64,000 nucleotides of DNA, taken from positions 124,001-188,000 of the forward strand of contig CANLNK010000004.1 of assembly GCA_947492575.1 (NCBI GenBank), given 5' to 3'. Below, piece by piece: positions 27,346 to 35,972 of this stretch. The position numbers and the translations under genes are program-made. The stretch's first letter is position 1. Each line of letters opens with the position of its first letter. This DNA comes from an uncultured Thalassotalea sp. Lineage in GTDB: Bacteria > Pseudomonadota > Gammaproteobacteria > Enterobacterales > Alteromonadaceae. The notes under the pieces are model-generated. The model was not told where the DNA came from and did not search any database. It saw only the letters and a list, made by a program, of their open reading frames with translations.

Positions 27346-28376
27346 AACAACAAGATAAAATAGTTCCACTGCGCACATCATATACGATTGATGAAGAGGC
27401 CGCTGTGTGGTTAGTAAGACTAGACAATGGTAACTTGTCTAAGCAAGATAAAAACGACTTAAAGGCTTGGTTAGCTATAGATAAAAGACACCAGGTTGCT
27501 TTGCAAGCTATGGCAGACACGTGGGACGATATGGACGAAGTGCTAAACATAGTAAATAGTAAGAGCGCGTCAGAAAAACTATCAATTTTGCCAATTCTCA
27601 CCCCGATACTAAAGCCGTTGGCTGTAGCTGCAAGTGTTAGTTTTATCGCCGTGTTCATGTGGCTAAATTCACCCGAGCAGGTTCAGCGATACTCGTATAG
27701 TACTGCGATTGGGCAACAACTCGATACGCGCTTTATAGATGGCTCTGTGATTCATTTAAACACTAATAGCCATGTTGAAGCTGAATTCACGACAGGTAAA
27801 CGTATTATCAAATTGATCAAAGGTGAAGCACTTTTTGATGTTGCACATGATCCGCAGCGCCCATTTATAGTTTACGCGGGGAATCGTTTGGTGCAGGCTG
27901 TAGGAACTAAATTTGTTGTACAAATAGATTCAGAAAACATAGAAATCACCGTCACTGAGGGCAAGGTTAAATTGTCACAAGTCAATACTGGTGCATCATT
28001 AGATAACATCAGGGCACTGGATAGTAAAATGATAAACAAAGGTGATGTATTTATCGCCAAAGGAGAGCAAGCTATTGCTGAACAAAATCATGCGCCTAAG
28101 CTTGTTCATTTGCAAGACAGCTATATTCAACGCGAACTTTCATGGCTAGATGGTAAATTAGTATTTGAAAATGAAAATTTGGCGGATATAGTCGAAGAAA
28201 TTAATCGATACAGTGATATCAATATTTTGCTAAAAGACGAAGAACTATCACGTCTAAAAATCAGCGGACGATTTGATCTAGACGACAGCAGAGCATTGAT
28301 AGAAGCCATTGAGCTTGCCTTTAATCTTACTTCGCAACAAATTGATTCAAATAGTGTTTTGTTATCTAAAAAGTAA
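27342..28376 (+). CDS. FecR-like anti-sigma / sigma regulator
   Basis: 344 residues. The N-terminal cytoplasmic DUF4880-type segment (EEAAVWLVRLDNGNLSKQDKNDLKAWLAIDKRHQVALQAMADTWDDM) binds the sigma factor; one membrane helix lies at about 87-105 (PLAVAASVSFIAVFMWL). The periplasmic FecR domain has YSTAIGQQLDTRFIDGSVIHLNTNSHVEAEF and GEALFDVAHDPQRPFIVYAGNRLVQAVGTKFVV. A C-terminal STN-like DUF4974 segment (LSWLDGKLVFENENLADIVEEINRY) would contact the receptor's signalling domain. It completes a trans-envelope relay with the sigma factor and the STN-bearing receptor at 31247. Confidence 0.92.
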   Translation: MKQQDKIVPLRTSYTIDEEAAVWLVRLDNGNLSKQDKNDLKAWLAIDKRHQVALQAMADTWDDMDEVLNIVNSKSASEKLSILPILTPILKPLAVAASVSFIAVFMWLNSPEQVQRYSYSTAIGQQLDTRFIDGSVIHLNTNSHVEAEFTTGKRIIKLIKGEALFDVAHDPQRPFIVYAGNRLVQAVGTKFVVQIDSENIEITVTEGKVKLSQVNTGASLDNIRALDSKMINKGDVFIAKGEQAIAEQNHAPKLVHLQDSYIQRELSWLDGKLVFENENLADIVEEINRYSDINILLKDEELSRLKISGRFDLDDSRALIEAIELAFNLTSQQIDSNSVLLSKK

Positions 28377-28412
28377 AAAAACGTAAAAGTTAAAAATATA
28401 TTACGGTTTTTT
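28377..28412 (+). terminator. Probable terminator after the fecR-like gene
   Basis: AAAAAACGTAA pairs with TTACGGTTTTTT (one bulge) around an AT-rich loop, followed by T-rich sequence. It would separate the sigma/anti-sigma operon from the receptor gene. Confidence 0.5.
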
Positions 28413-28435
28413 ACCCTTCCCTACTCTTTAGTTCA

Positions 28436-28465
28436 GGTTGCAAATTATTTAATTAATTTACAACC
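28436..28465. promoter_or_regulatory. Dyad upstream of first receptor gene
   Basis: GGTTGCAAATT and AATTTACAACC form an 11-bp inverted repeat with one mismatch around an 8-base centre, 41-70 bp before the receptor ATG at 28506. It could be an operator or a 5' UTR hairpin. Confidence 0.35.
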
Positions 28466-28505
28466 GAAATAACTATAAAACGATAAGATATAGGGAAGAA
28501 ATAAC

Positions 28506-31073
28506 ATGTCAAATGAACTCCGCACGGGAAGCCTAGCGCTTGCTATTAGTATCGCGCTAGGCAGCACATCCGTGTATGCTGCAGAAGATAACGAAATAAA
28601 AGCTGAAGAAGTTGAACGCATTGCTGTTGTCGGCTCTCGTGGTGCACCACGCTCTGTTAACGACTCTCCCGTGCCAATTGATTTAATTGGTGGTGAAGAA
28701 CTTGAACGCGCGGGTAACACCAACATGCTTGAATTGTTAAAAGGTACCGTACCTTCATTCAACGTCCATGAAAATCCAATTTCCGATGCAGCAAGTCTTG
28801 TGAAGCCTGCAAACTTACGTGGCTTATCATCGGACAGTACGCTTATACTCGTTAATGGCAAACGTCGCCACCGCGCGTCTGTTATCGCCCTTTTAGGTGG
28901 TGGTATTAACGATGGTGCACAAGGCCCTGATATTGGTGTTATTCCTAGTGCAGCCTTAAAGCAAGTAGAAGTGCTTCGTGATGGTGCTGCTGCTCAATAC
29001 GGCTCAGATGCTATTGCCGGTGTTATGAACTTTGTCTTAAAAGACGACGCTGATGGTGGCTCGTTAACAGCCCGTTATGGTTCATATTATGAGGGTGATG
29101 GTGACACTTATGAAGTTTCGGGCAACATTGGTTTAGCATTAACTGATGATGGTTTTGCCAACTTGAGCTTCCAATATAAAACCTCTGATGCAACAAGCCG
29201 AAGTGTACAACGTCCAGACGCTGCAGCCTTGATCGCAGCAGGTAACACAGACGTTTCTAGTCTAGCGCAAATTTGGGGTTCACCTGAAGTAAAAGATGAT
29301 ATTACTGTTTTTGGTAACTTCGGATTAGACATTGGAAATGATAGAGAAATTTACCTATTCACAAACTACTCTGAGCGTGATGTACGTGGTGGTTTCTATT
29401 TCCGTAACCCTCACTCACGCGGCGGAGTTTACTCAAACGACGGTGGTTCTACATTATTGATTGGTGATGTTGCACAAGCTCAAGGTGCAGAAAGAACCTG
29501 TCAAGAAGTAGCGATAACAAGTGAAAATGTGTTAACTCAGCAAAACTATATAGATAACGTTGCCAACAATGACAACTGTTTTTCCTTTAACGAGTTGCTT
29601 CCAGGTGGTTTCACCCCTAACTTTGGTGGCAATATCATTGACACAGCTGTAACTTTTGGCACACGTGGCGAACTAAAAGACGATTTAGTATATGACGTAA
29701 GTGCGAGCATTGGCCGTAACCAATCAAGCTATGTCATCTATGACACGTTAAACGCTTCGTTGGGCTTATCTACTCCACGAGATTTTGAGCCAGGTAAACA
29801 CACGCAATTAGAGAAAAGCTTCAACGTTGACATCAGTAAAGATTTTCAAGTGTCTTCTATCGAATCTCTATTAGTTGCTGGCGGTTATGAGTGGCATAGT
29901 GAATCATTTGAAGTGACTGCTGGCGATGTCTCATCATATACAGCGGGCCCATACACTGAGCAAGGATTTGGTATTGGCTCTAATGGTTTCCCTGGTTTTA
30001 AACCAGATGCTGCCGGCGTGTTCTCACGTAATAACTTCGCTTTATATGTCGACATAGAAGCACAAATTACAGAGGACTTCCTAATCGGCTCAGCCCTTCG
30101 TTATGAGGACTATTCAAGTTTTGGTGACGACACTAACTATAAACTCACAAGCCAATACAACCTAACTGATGACCTTTCGATCCGAGGCTCTATCAGTACA
30201 GGATTTAGAGCTCCCACAGTTGGTCAGGCAAATTACTCGAACGTTCAAACTAACCTTGACGGCGGGCAGTTAGTTGATTCAGCATTGTTGCCAGCGACCA
30301 ACCCTGTTGCCGAACAATTAGGTGCGACAGAGCTTACACCGGAAGAGTCTGAGAGTGTTGCGGTAGGTTTAGTATGGAATTACGGTGACATATTCATAAC
30401 CCTTGATGCATACCAAATAAAAGTTGAAGATCGTATTTCTCAATCTCAAAAATATAGACTGACAGAAGACGACAAAGCCGCACTTACTGCAGCTGGCGTA
30501 CCAAATGTTGATTCGATCCAACAAGTAAGTTTCTTTACAAACGATTTTGACACAACAACTTCAGGCGTGGATTTTATCGCCAATTACTCTACAAGTTTGT
30601 TCGATGGCGATAGCAGCTTTAGCTTAGCGTATAATTACAACAAAACTGAAGTTGACCGCTATACAGATGTAACTGGTGATTTTAAAGTGTCGCGTTTGGA
30701 AAATGATTTACCTAATCACCGTGCGACCTTCACTTGGTCACAAAACTGGGAAGACGTAAGTTTCCTATTACGTGGTAACTACTACGGCGAATACCAGGGT
30801 GTGCACGTAGATTACGATGCAACTATTAATAAAGGTGATGCAGCATTTACATTAGATGCAGAAGTAAGTTACTTCTACAGCGAAAATGTTTCATTGTCAG
30901 TCGGTGCTCAAAACTTATTTGATCAAGAAGCGACTAAAATTAACTTCACTGAAGAAGGCGCCGCAGCATGTGGCGGCTGTGTGAATAACCAATGGGGTGG
31001 AATTTACTACGAGACATCTCCATTTGGGTTTAATGGTGGTTTCTACTACGTAAAAGCAACTTATAACTTCTAA
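28506..31073 (+). CDS. TonB-dependent receptor (no STN domain)
   Basis: 855 residues, start with GGAAG 8 bases upstream. Signal peptide to about 27 (GSTSVYAAE), TonB-box region EVERIAVVGSRGAPRS, plug with LRGLSSDSTLILVNGKRRHRASV and VEVLRDGAAAQYGSDAIAGVMNFVL, and a 22-strand-type barrel ending FYYVKATYNF. It is highly similar to the receptor encoded immediately downstream (shared KRRHR, GGFTPNFGG/GGFTPRFGG, IGSNGFPGF/IGANGFPGF motifs), so the pair arose by duplication. Lacking the N-terminal signalling domain, it would be a regulated transporter rather than the sensor. Substrate unknown. Confidence 0.93.
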   Translation: MSNELRTGSLALAISIALGSTSVYAAEDNEIKAEEVERIAVVGSRGAPRSVNDSPVPIDLIGGEELERAGNTNMLELLKGTVPSFNVHENPISDAASLVKPANLRGLSSDSTLILVNGKRRHRASVIALLGGGINDGAQGPDIGVIPSAALKQVEVLRDGAAAQYGSDAIAGVMNFVLKDDADGGSLTARYGSYYEGDGDTYEVSGNIGLALTDDGFANLSFQYKTSDATSRSVQRPDAAALIAAGNTDVSSLAQIWGSPEVKDDITVFGNFGLDIGNDREIYLFTNYSERDVRGGFYFRNPHSRGGVYSNDGGSTLLIGDVAQAQGAERTCQEVAITSENVLTQQNYIDNVANNDNCFSFNELLPGGFTPNFGGNIIDTAVTFGTRGELKDDLVYDVSASIGRNQSSYVIYDTLNASLGLSTPRDFEPGKHTQLEKSFNVDISKDFQVSSIESLLVAGGYEWHSESFEVTAGDVSSYTAGPYTEQGFGIGSNGFPGFKPDAAGVFSRNNFALYVDIEAQITEDFLIGSALRYEDYSSFGDDTNYKLTSQYNLTDDLSIRGSISTGFRAPTVGQANYSNVQTNLDGGQLVDSALLPATNPVAEQLGATELTPEESESVAVGLVWNYGDIFITLDAYQIKVEDRISQSQKYRLTEDDKAALTAAGVPNVDSIQQVSFFTNDFDTTTSGVDFIANYSTSLFDGDSSFSLAYNYNKTEVDRYTDVTGDFKVSRLENDLPNHRATFTWSQNWEDVSFLLRGNYYGEYQGVHVDYDATINKGDAAFTLDAEVSYFYSENVSLSVGAQNLFDQEATKINFTEEGAAACGGCVNNQWGGIYYETSPFGFNGGFYYVKATYNF

Positions 31074-31095
31074 TATCATTTTAGTTTGTTAGTAT

Positions 31096-31125
31096 AAAAC
31101 CTCGGTATAAGCCGAGGTTTTTTTT
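31096..31125 (+). terminator. Intrinsic terminator between the two receptor genes
   Basis: Stem AAAACCTCGG / CCGAGGTTTT, 6-base loop, then eight T. It implies that the second receptor gene has its own promoter. Confidence 0.88.
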
Positions 31126-31246
31126 GGGTCTTGATAAAGAAAGCTTCATATTCTGGCAAGATCCTTACCGATGAATTTGCTTACTACCCACGCAAGTGAT
31201 GACGAAATCAAGACCAAAAATAAACAAACAATGGAATCAAGCTTAA

Positions 31247-34216
31247 GTGAGTGGTCGCTTATTTAGAGACAATGAAAGAAAGTTAACGCTGTTCAATACT
31301 GTATTTATCGTATTGTTGCTATTTTATACGATAAGTTCTCACGCAGCAGTCCGCTACTCTTTCAATATACCAGCGATGAATGCCGCTGCTGCTTTAAATA
31401 AAGTCGCAGATATTTCAGGTTACTCGCTATTATACCCCTTTGATGATTCCATTATTGTCATGACGAATCCCCTTCATGGCAAATACCCTCTCTCTGAAGC
31501 CTTATCAATTTTGCTTTTGGATACTCATCTGAATGCAATAACAACCGACAAGCGGGTAATTGCTGTTAGCTCGGTCTTGGGTAATTATAAAAATCCAGAA
31601 TATTTTGCGATGGATATGCAAATAAAAAACCAGCTCAAGCAGCAAATGAAAACAATAAAACACAAATCTATTATTGCTGTTTCTCCCTTTTCTTTACCTT
31701 ATTCAAGTTATGCTCCTGATGGTGACTCTCAAACGAGTAACAATGAACAAGCACTAGAGCGCATTCAGATTATTGGATCTAGACGTTTCAATAGGTCTCC
31801 GCTTGAAACACTCGCGCCAATAGAAGTAATTAATAATCAAGTCATAAGGCGACAGGGAAAACCAGATATTCTTTCTATTCTGTCTGATGTAGTCCCTTCC
31901 TATAACGTAACTCAAGAAGCCATCAGCGATGCTGGTACTATTGTAAGGCCTGCAAATCTTCGTGGCCTGCCAACAGATAGTGCGTTAATCCTCGTAAACG
32001 GAAAACGACGCCACCGCAGTGGTGTAATTTACGAATATATTTCTGGCGTTAATATTGGTGCTCATGGCGTAGATCTTGATTCAATTCCCAGCATAGCCTT
32101 AAAGAGTATCGAAGTTTTGAAAGATGGAGCCGCAGCACAGTACGGTTCAGATGCTATTGCAGGAGTGGTCAACTTCCGTTTGGAAAACAGTACTGAAGCC
32201 GACATTATCGAATTGCGCACTGGTGAATATGGGCAAGGCGATGGCAGACAAATAGCGATATCTGGAATATGGGGAACTAGTATTGCAGAAGCAGGCTCCG
32301 CCAACTTTTCGTTTGAGCTAAGTGAAAATAAGCCAACTTCGCGAGGGATTCAAGACCCCGCTGTAGAACAACTCATATCAGCCGGCGTGAATAATGAAGA
32401 CATACAGAAGCCGGTTGTTCATTGGGGAGCACCTCAAATTACCGAAAATATTAAGTTATTGGCTAATATCGAGTTAGACCTAGGCAAAAATGGTGGATAC
32501 AGAGACTTTTATCTCTTTGGTAACTGGAGCCAACGTGAGGTCAATGGTAGTTTCTTTTATCGCAATCCGAACACAAGAGCGAGTGTCTATACTAACCCCA
32601 ATAACGGTACTCGCCTGTTTTTTGATATGACCAGTGATGGTACGGGGAACTGTCCAAAAGCCACACTGCCGGGCGATTCAAATGATGCTGAAGCCTTAGC
32701 TAATGTTTTTGCCAACGACGATTGCTTTGCTTTTAATGAGCGCTTTCCAGGCGGGTTTACACCAAGGTTTGGTGGCAAAGTACTTGATACAAGCTTAACC
32801 ACAGGACTAAGAGGCCTGCTTAAAAGAGACTTCGCAGAAGTTTCTTACGACGTTAGTCTGTTAACCGGTAAAAACAAAGTGACGTACCATTTGTGGAATA
32901 GTGTCAATGCATCACTCGGAGAGCACTCACCGAGCGATTTTGAGTTGGGTGCCCAAATACAAACTGAACATTTGTTCAATATGGATTTTTCTTTTCCTGT
33001 CGACGTAGGATTTGAGTCAGAATTAAATGTCGCTTTTGGATATCAACACCATTTCGAACAGTTTGAAATTATTGCTGGAGAGGAAGCTTCTTATCAAACA
33101 GGCCCATTCACCGATAATGGCGAAGCCATCGGTGCAAATGGTTTTCCGGGTTTCTCCCCTAAAACAGCTGGCACTAATAGCCGAACGTCAGATGCTTTCT
33201 ACCTAGATATCGAAAGTGACATTAGCGATGCACTTTCAATGTCGCTAGCAATGAGGTACGAAAATATTGGGAAAATTGGCAACACTTTTGATGGCAAACT
33301 TTCTGTGCGCCTCCAGGCCAGCGAACAAATAGCATTAAGGTCTACATTGAGTTCAGGTTTTCGAGCTCCTACCGTAGCTCAATCAACTATGCAACGTATA
33401 TCTACGACCAATTCTGTTATCAATGGCGCAGTTGTGCAGCAAACATCACAACTCGTTAGTGCACTAAGTCCAATCGCGATATCTCGGTCAGGAGGAGGGT
33501 TAGAGCCAGAAAAAGCCATGAACTTTAGTTTTGGAATTTTATCTGAAATAAACACAGCCAATATTACAGTAGACTACTTTCATATTGACATAACAGATAG
33601 ATTGTCGCTTTTTTCAAGCGAAATAATGGCAAGTGATAGCCATCTATTAACGGTATCAGGTGTCACTCCTCAAGCATCTAACATTCAATATTACGCAAAC
33701 GATTTTGACTCCGTAACACAAGGGGTGGACGTTGTTGCCACGCTACCTTTTCACTTTCAATCTAAGGTTGATGGAATGCTATCATTAGCATTCAACTACA
33801 CTGATACCAAACTTCATGTAACCAATGACATAAGCCCAATAGCTAATGATAATGTGAGAAAGGAACGTGAAAAGGGTATCCCAAATACGCGAACTGTACT
33901 GACATATTACCACTGGCAAGGTGACATAAGCGCAATGCTGCGAGTGAACTATTATGGCAGTTTTTACAATGCACAATTTAATGACGTATCACTACTGGAT
34001 AAGTTCGATGCTAGAGCAATTACCGACATTGAGTTGTCTTATAATTTTACCCAAGATGTGGTGTTCACCCTAGGGGCACAGAATGTCTTTGATATTTATC
34101 CAGAAGAATTTAACAAAGGGCGTGAAGCTGGATTTTTAGGCGCAATTTACCCTACAAACTCGCCTTATGGATTTAATGGTAGTTACTATTACATGAAAGT
34201 TAACTGGAGCTTCTAG
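31247..34216 (+). CDS. TonB-dependent transducer with N-terminal STN signalling domain
   Basis: 989 residues from a GTG start at 31247, the earliest start that leaves a signal peptide (KLTLFNTVFIVLLLFYTISSHA). Residues about 38-110 form an STN (secretin/TonB short N-terminal) domain: YSFNIPAMNAAAALNKVADISGYSLLYPFDD...LHGKYPLSEALSILLLDTHLNAITTD. The plug (LRGLPTDSALILVNGKRRHRSG, IEVLKDGAAAQYGSDAIAGVVNF) and barrel end in YYYMKVNWSF. The STN domain is what contacts a FecR-like protein, so this is the sensing receptor for the sigma/anti-sigma pair at 26770-28376. Its paralogue at 28506 lacks this domain. The ribosome-binding site is weak, so the exact start is uncertain. Confidence 0.9.
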   Translation: MSGRLFRDNERKLTLFNTVFIVLLLFYTISSHAAVRYSFNIPAMNAAAALNKVADISGYSLLYPFDDSIIVMTNPLHGKYPLSEALSILLLDTHLNAITTDKRVIAVSSVLGNYKNPEYFAMDMQIKNQLKQQMKTIKHKSIIAVSPFSLPYSSYAPDGDSQTSNNEQALERIQIIGSRRFNRSPLETLAPIEVINNQVIRRQGKPDILSILSDVVPSYNVTQEAISDAGTIVRPANLRGLPTDSALILVNGKRRHRSGVIYEYISGVNIGAHGVDLDSIPSIALKSIEVLKDGAAAQYGSDAIAGVVNFRLENSTEADIIELRTGEYGQGDGRQIAISGIWGTSIAEAGSANFSFELSENKPTSRGIQDPAVEQLISAGVNNEDIQKPVVHWGAPQITENIKLLANIELDLGKNGGYRDFYLFGNWSQREVNGSFFYRNPNTRASVYTNPNNGTRLFFDMTSDGTGNCPKATLPGDSNDAEALANVFANDDCFAFNERFPGGFTPRFGGKVLDTSLTTGLRGLLKRDFAEVSYDVSLLTGKNKVTYHLWNSVNASLGEHSPSDFELGAQIQTEHLFNMDFSFPVDVGFESELNVAFGYQHHFEQFEIIAGEEASYQTGPFTDNGEAIGANGFPGFSPKTAGTNSRTSDAFYLDIESDISDALSMSLAMRYENIGKIGNTFDGKLSVRLQASEQIALRSTLSSGFRAPTVAQSTMQRISTTNSVINGAVVQQTSQLVSALSPIAISRSGGGLEPEKAMNFSFGILSEINTANITVDYFHIDITDRLSLFSSEIMASDSHLLTVSGVTPQASNIQYYANDFDSVTQGVDVVATLPFHFQSKVDGMLSLAFNYTDTKLHVTNDISPIANDNVRKEREKGIPNTRTVLTYYHWQGDISAMLRVNYYGSFYNAQFNDVSLLDKFDARAITDIELSYNFTQDVVFTLGAQNVFDIYPEEFNKGREAGFLGAIYPTNSPYGFNGSYYYMKVNWSF

Positions 34217-34320
34217 CAAATACCTAACTTATCATATTAAACAGCTACATTTACAAGATGTTAATAGATAAGTATCTATAAAGGCTAAAATATTTGCGCT
34301 AACTACAATTTGGAAAATGC

Positions 34321-34430
34321 ACAAAAAAGGGGGAACAACGTCACATGTTATTACCCCTTATCTCAAATCAATTAGCTATTGCCTAATGGTTTCCCGGCAC
34401 CCTATTGATGATATGTACACTTTAGGACAA
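34321..34430 (-). repeat. Diverged copy B of the terminator-bearing repeat
   Basis: 110 bases matching the layout of the identical copies at 49420 and 51681: A run, hairpin (GGGGGAACAAC...GTTATTACCCC), spacer, then CGGCACCCTATTGATGATATG and TACACTTTAGGACAA. The hairpin followed by Ts is on the minus strand, although both flanking genes are on plus, so it is not simply the terminator of a neighbour. Confidence 0.65.
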
Positions 34431-34550
34431 TCCAAATATTCACCTCTTCTGCATATTCTTTTGAAATATAAATGGCGTAGATTCCGCTTCCCACATAATT
34501 TAAATAGATTTAATATTAGAGGCATACATATTTTTAGTTCAGGACTGCCG

Positions 34551-35042
34551 ATGGAAAAATACGAAGAGTTGTTAGTTTCCATACGTAAAGTAATTCGAGC
34601 AATTGATTTACACTCTAAACAATTAAATAAATCTTCAGGTTTAACAGGGCCACAACTGCTTATTATGCAAGAAATAGGCAGAGTAAAAGGGGTAACTGCT
34701 AGTCAAATTGCTTCACAAATTAACCTAAGTGCTGCAACCGTAACTAATATTCTTGACAGATTAGAAGGCAAGGGTCTAGTAGAGAGAGTGAGAAGTACTG
34801 AAGATAAACGCAGAGTTAGTTTGTTTTTAACGAATGAAGGTCGAAACTCTTTAATTGATGCTCCACAACCTTTGCAAGAGCACTTTATCCAAAAGTTCTG
34901 TAGCTTAGAAAAATGGGAACAATCTTTATTATTATCTTCGATGCAAAGAATTGCGACGATGATGGACGCTACAGGAATCGATGCTGCTCCGGTTCTCGAA
35001 ATAGACCCTATGCACAAAAGCACTGAAGAAGGCTTACTTTAG
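34551..35042 (+). CDS. MarR-family transcriptional regulator
   Basis: 163 residues from the ATG at 34551, preceded by AGGA at 6 bases. Winged helix-turn-helix: LTGPQLLIMQEIGRVKGVTASQIASQINLSAATVTNILDRLEGKGLVERVRSTEDKRRVSLFLTNEGR, the standard MarR core. The same frame stays open upstream to 34317, but that stretch is only translation of repeat copy B and is rejected as coding. The following genes on the other strand are osmoprotectant genes, but nothing visible ties the regulator to them. Confidence 0.92.
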   Translation: MEKYEELLVSIRKVIRAIDLHSKQLNKSSGLTGPQLLIMQEIGRVKGVTASQIASQINLSAATVTNILDRLEGKGLVERVRSTEDKRRVSLFLTNEGRNSLIDAPQPLQEHFIQKFCSLEKWEQSLLLSSMQRIATMMDATGIDAAPVLEIDPMHKSTEEGLL

Positions 35043-35215
35043 TAAATAGTCTGACTGCTTTAGCACTTAGGCATTTTAGGCCAATTAAATATAACTTTAT
35101 TAACCTGAGATCGGGTTAATAACTTAGCCAATATATTTTAAACATTCACAATATTAAGATTTTATATCTCTAGCGAGAAATTTATTCTTAGTACAAGGGA
35201 AATTGACTCCTCAAT

Positions 35216-35242
35216 AAAAAAGGCGCCACCAGCGCCTTTTTT
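35216..35242. terminator. Bidirectional intrinsic terminator
   Basis: AAAAAAGGCGC / GCGCCTTTTTT, 11 bp, 5-base loop, between convergent marR and torF-like genes. A second hairpin (GCTATCCC / GGGATAGC, 35249-35270) overlaps the end of the torF-like gene. Confidence 0.92.
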
Positions 35243-35269
35243 CATTTGGCTATCCCAAAAAAGGGATAG

Positions 35270-35968
35270 CTAAAGTGAGAACGTTTTTGATATTGAAACA
35301 ACGACTCGTTCATCAGCAGTGTCCCAATCAAGGTTGGTGTTTTCTGCTGCTACTTCGAAATTCACACCGGCAAAACTAGCCTGATAAGCTAAACGATAGT
35401 GGTGATAAGAAGAGTTTTCTCCATCCCACAACCACTTGTCTCCATCAAGCGAATTTGAAACATCAAAACTTGCACGTAAGGTGTGGTTAGGCGCTACCTC
35501 GTATGAATGTGCAATCATACTAATGGTGTGACCAGCCCCTGTGCCAAAGTAATCCCAACTGTACCAGAAATTAAATTCTGTTTGACCCAGTTCTGATGCG
35601 TAACCAAATTTGGCATAGGCTTCAGGGTAATTACCGTCACTTGAGTTATCACCTCCATGATAGCTGTAGTAGGCAATACCGTAATCAAGGCTTAATACAT
35701 CATTCAAACTGATGTATTGACCAGCGTAGAAATCCCACTCAACGTCAGTATCGCCGCCAAAATCAACATTTGATGCCCAAGAGCCAGCGTAGACTCCTCC
35801 ATCAAATGACTTATCCAAGCTTACTTGAAGCGCAGGGTCATTATTAGTTTGGCTAACACCATTAAACGTATAGTCAGACACACCTGTAACGGTTGTGCTC
35901 CAATCGGCAATGGCCACATTTGATATTACTGCTAATGGCAATAGCGATATTTTAAGAAGATTTTTCAT
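35270..35968 (-). CDS. TorF-family putative outer-membrane porin
   Basis: 232 residues with signal peptide (MKNLLKISLLPLAVISNVAIA) and the conserved opening DWSTTVTGVSDYTFNGVSQTNNDPALQVSLDKSFDGGVYAGSWASNVDFGG of the TIGR02001/TorF family, then regular amphipathic beta strands to VVVSISKTFSL. These proteins are predicted outer-membrane channels often paired with inner-membrane transporters. It starts 4 bases after the BCCT-like gene, so it is probably the outer-membrane partner of that carrier. Confidence 0.85.
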   Translation of the reverse strand: MKNLLKISLLPLAVISNVAIADWSTTVTGVSDYTFNGVSQTNNDPALQVSLDKSFDGGVYAGSWASNVDFGGDTDVEWDFYAGQYISLNDVLSLDYGIAYYSYHGGDNSSDGNYPEAYAKFGYASELGQTEFNFWYSWDYFGTGAGHTISMIAHSYEVAPNHTLRASFDVSNSLDGDKWLWDGENSSYHHYRLAYQASFAGVNFEVAAENTNLDWDTADERVVVSISKTFSL

Positions 35969-35972
35969 AATA

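Noticed and set aside
28445-28861. 138-residue minus-strand open frame over the receptor start
   Set aside because: Lies antisense to a well-supported TonB receptor and shows no family features.
34703-35023. 106-residue minus-strand open frame opposite marR
   Set aside because: Antisense to the MarR domain, no ribosome-binding site or recognisable motif.
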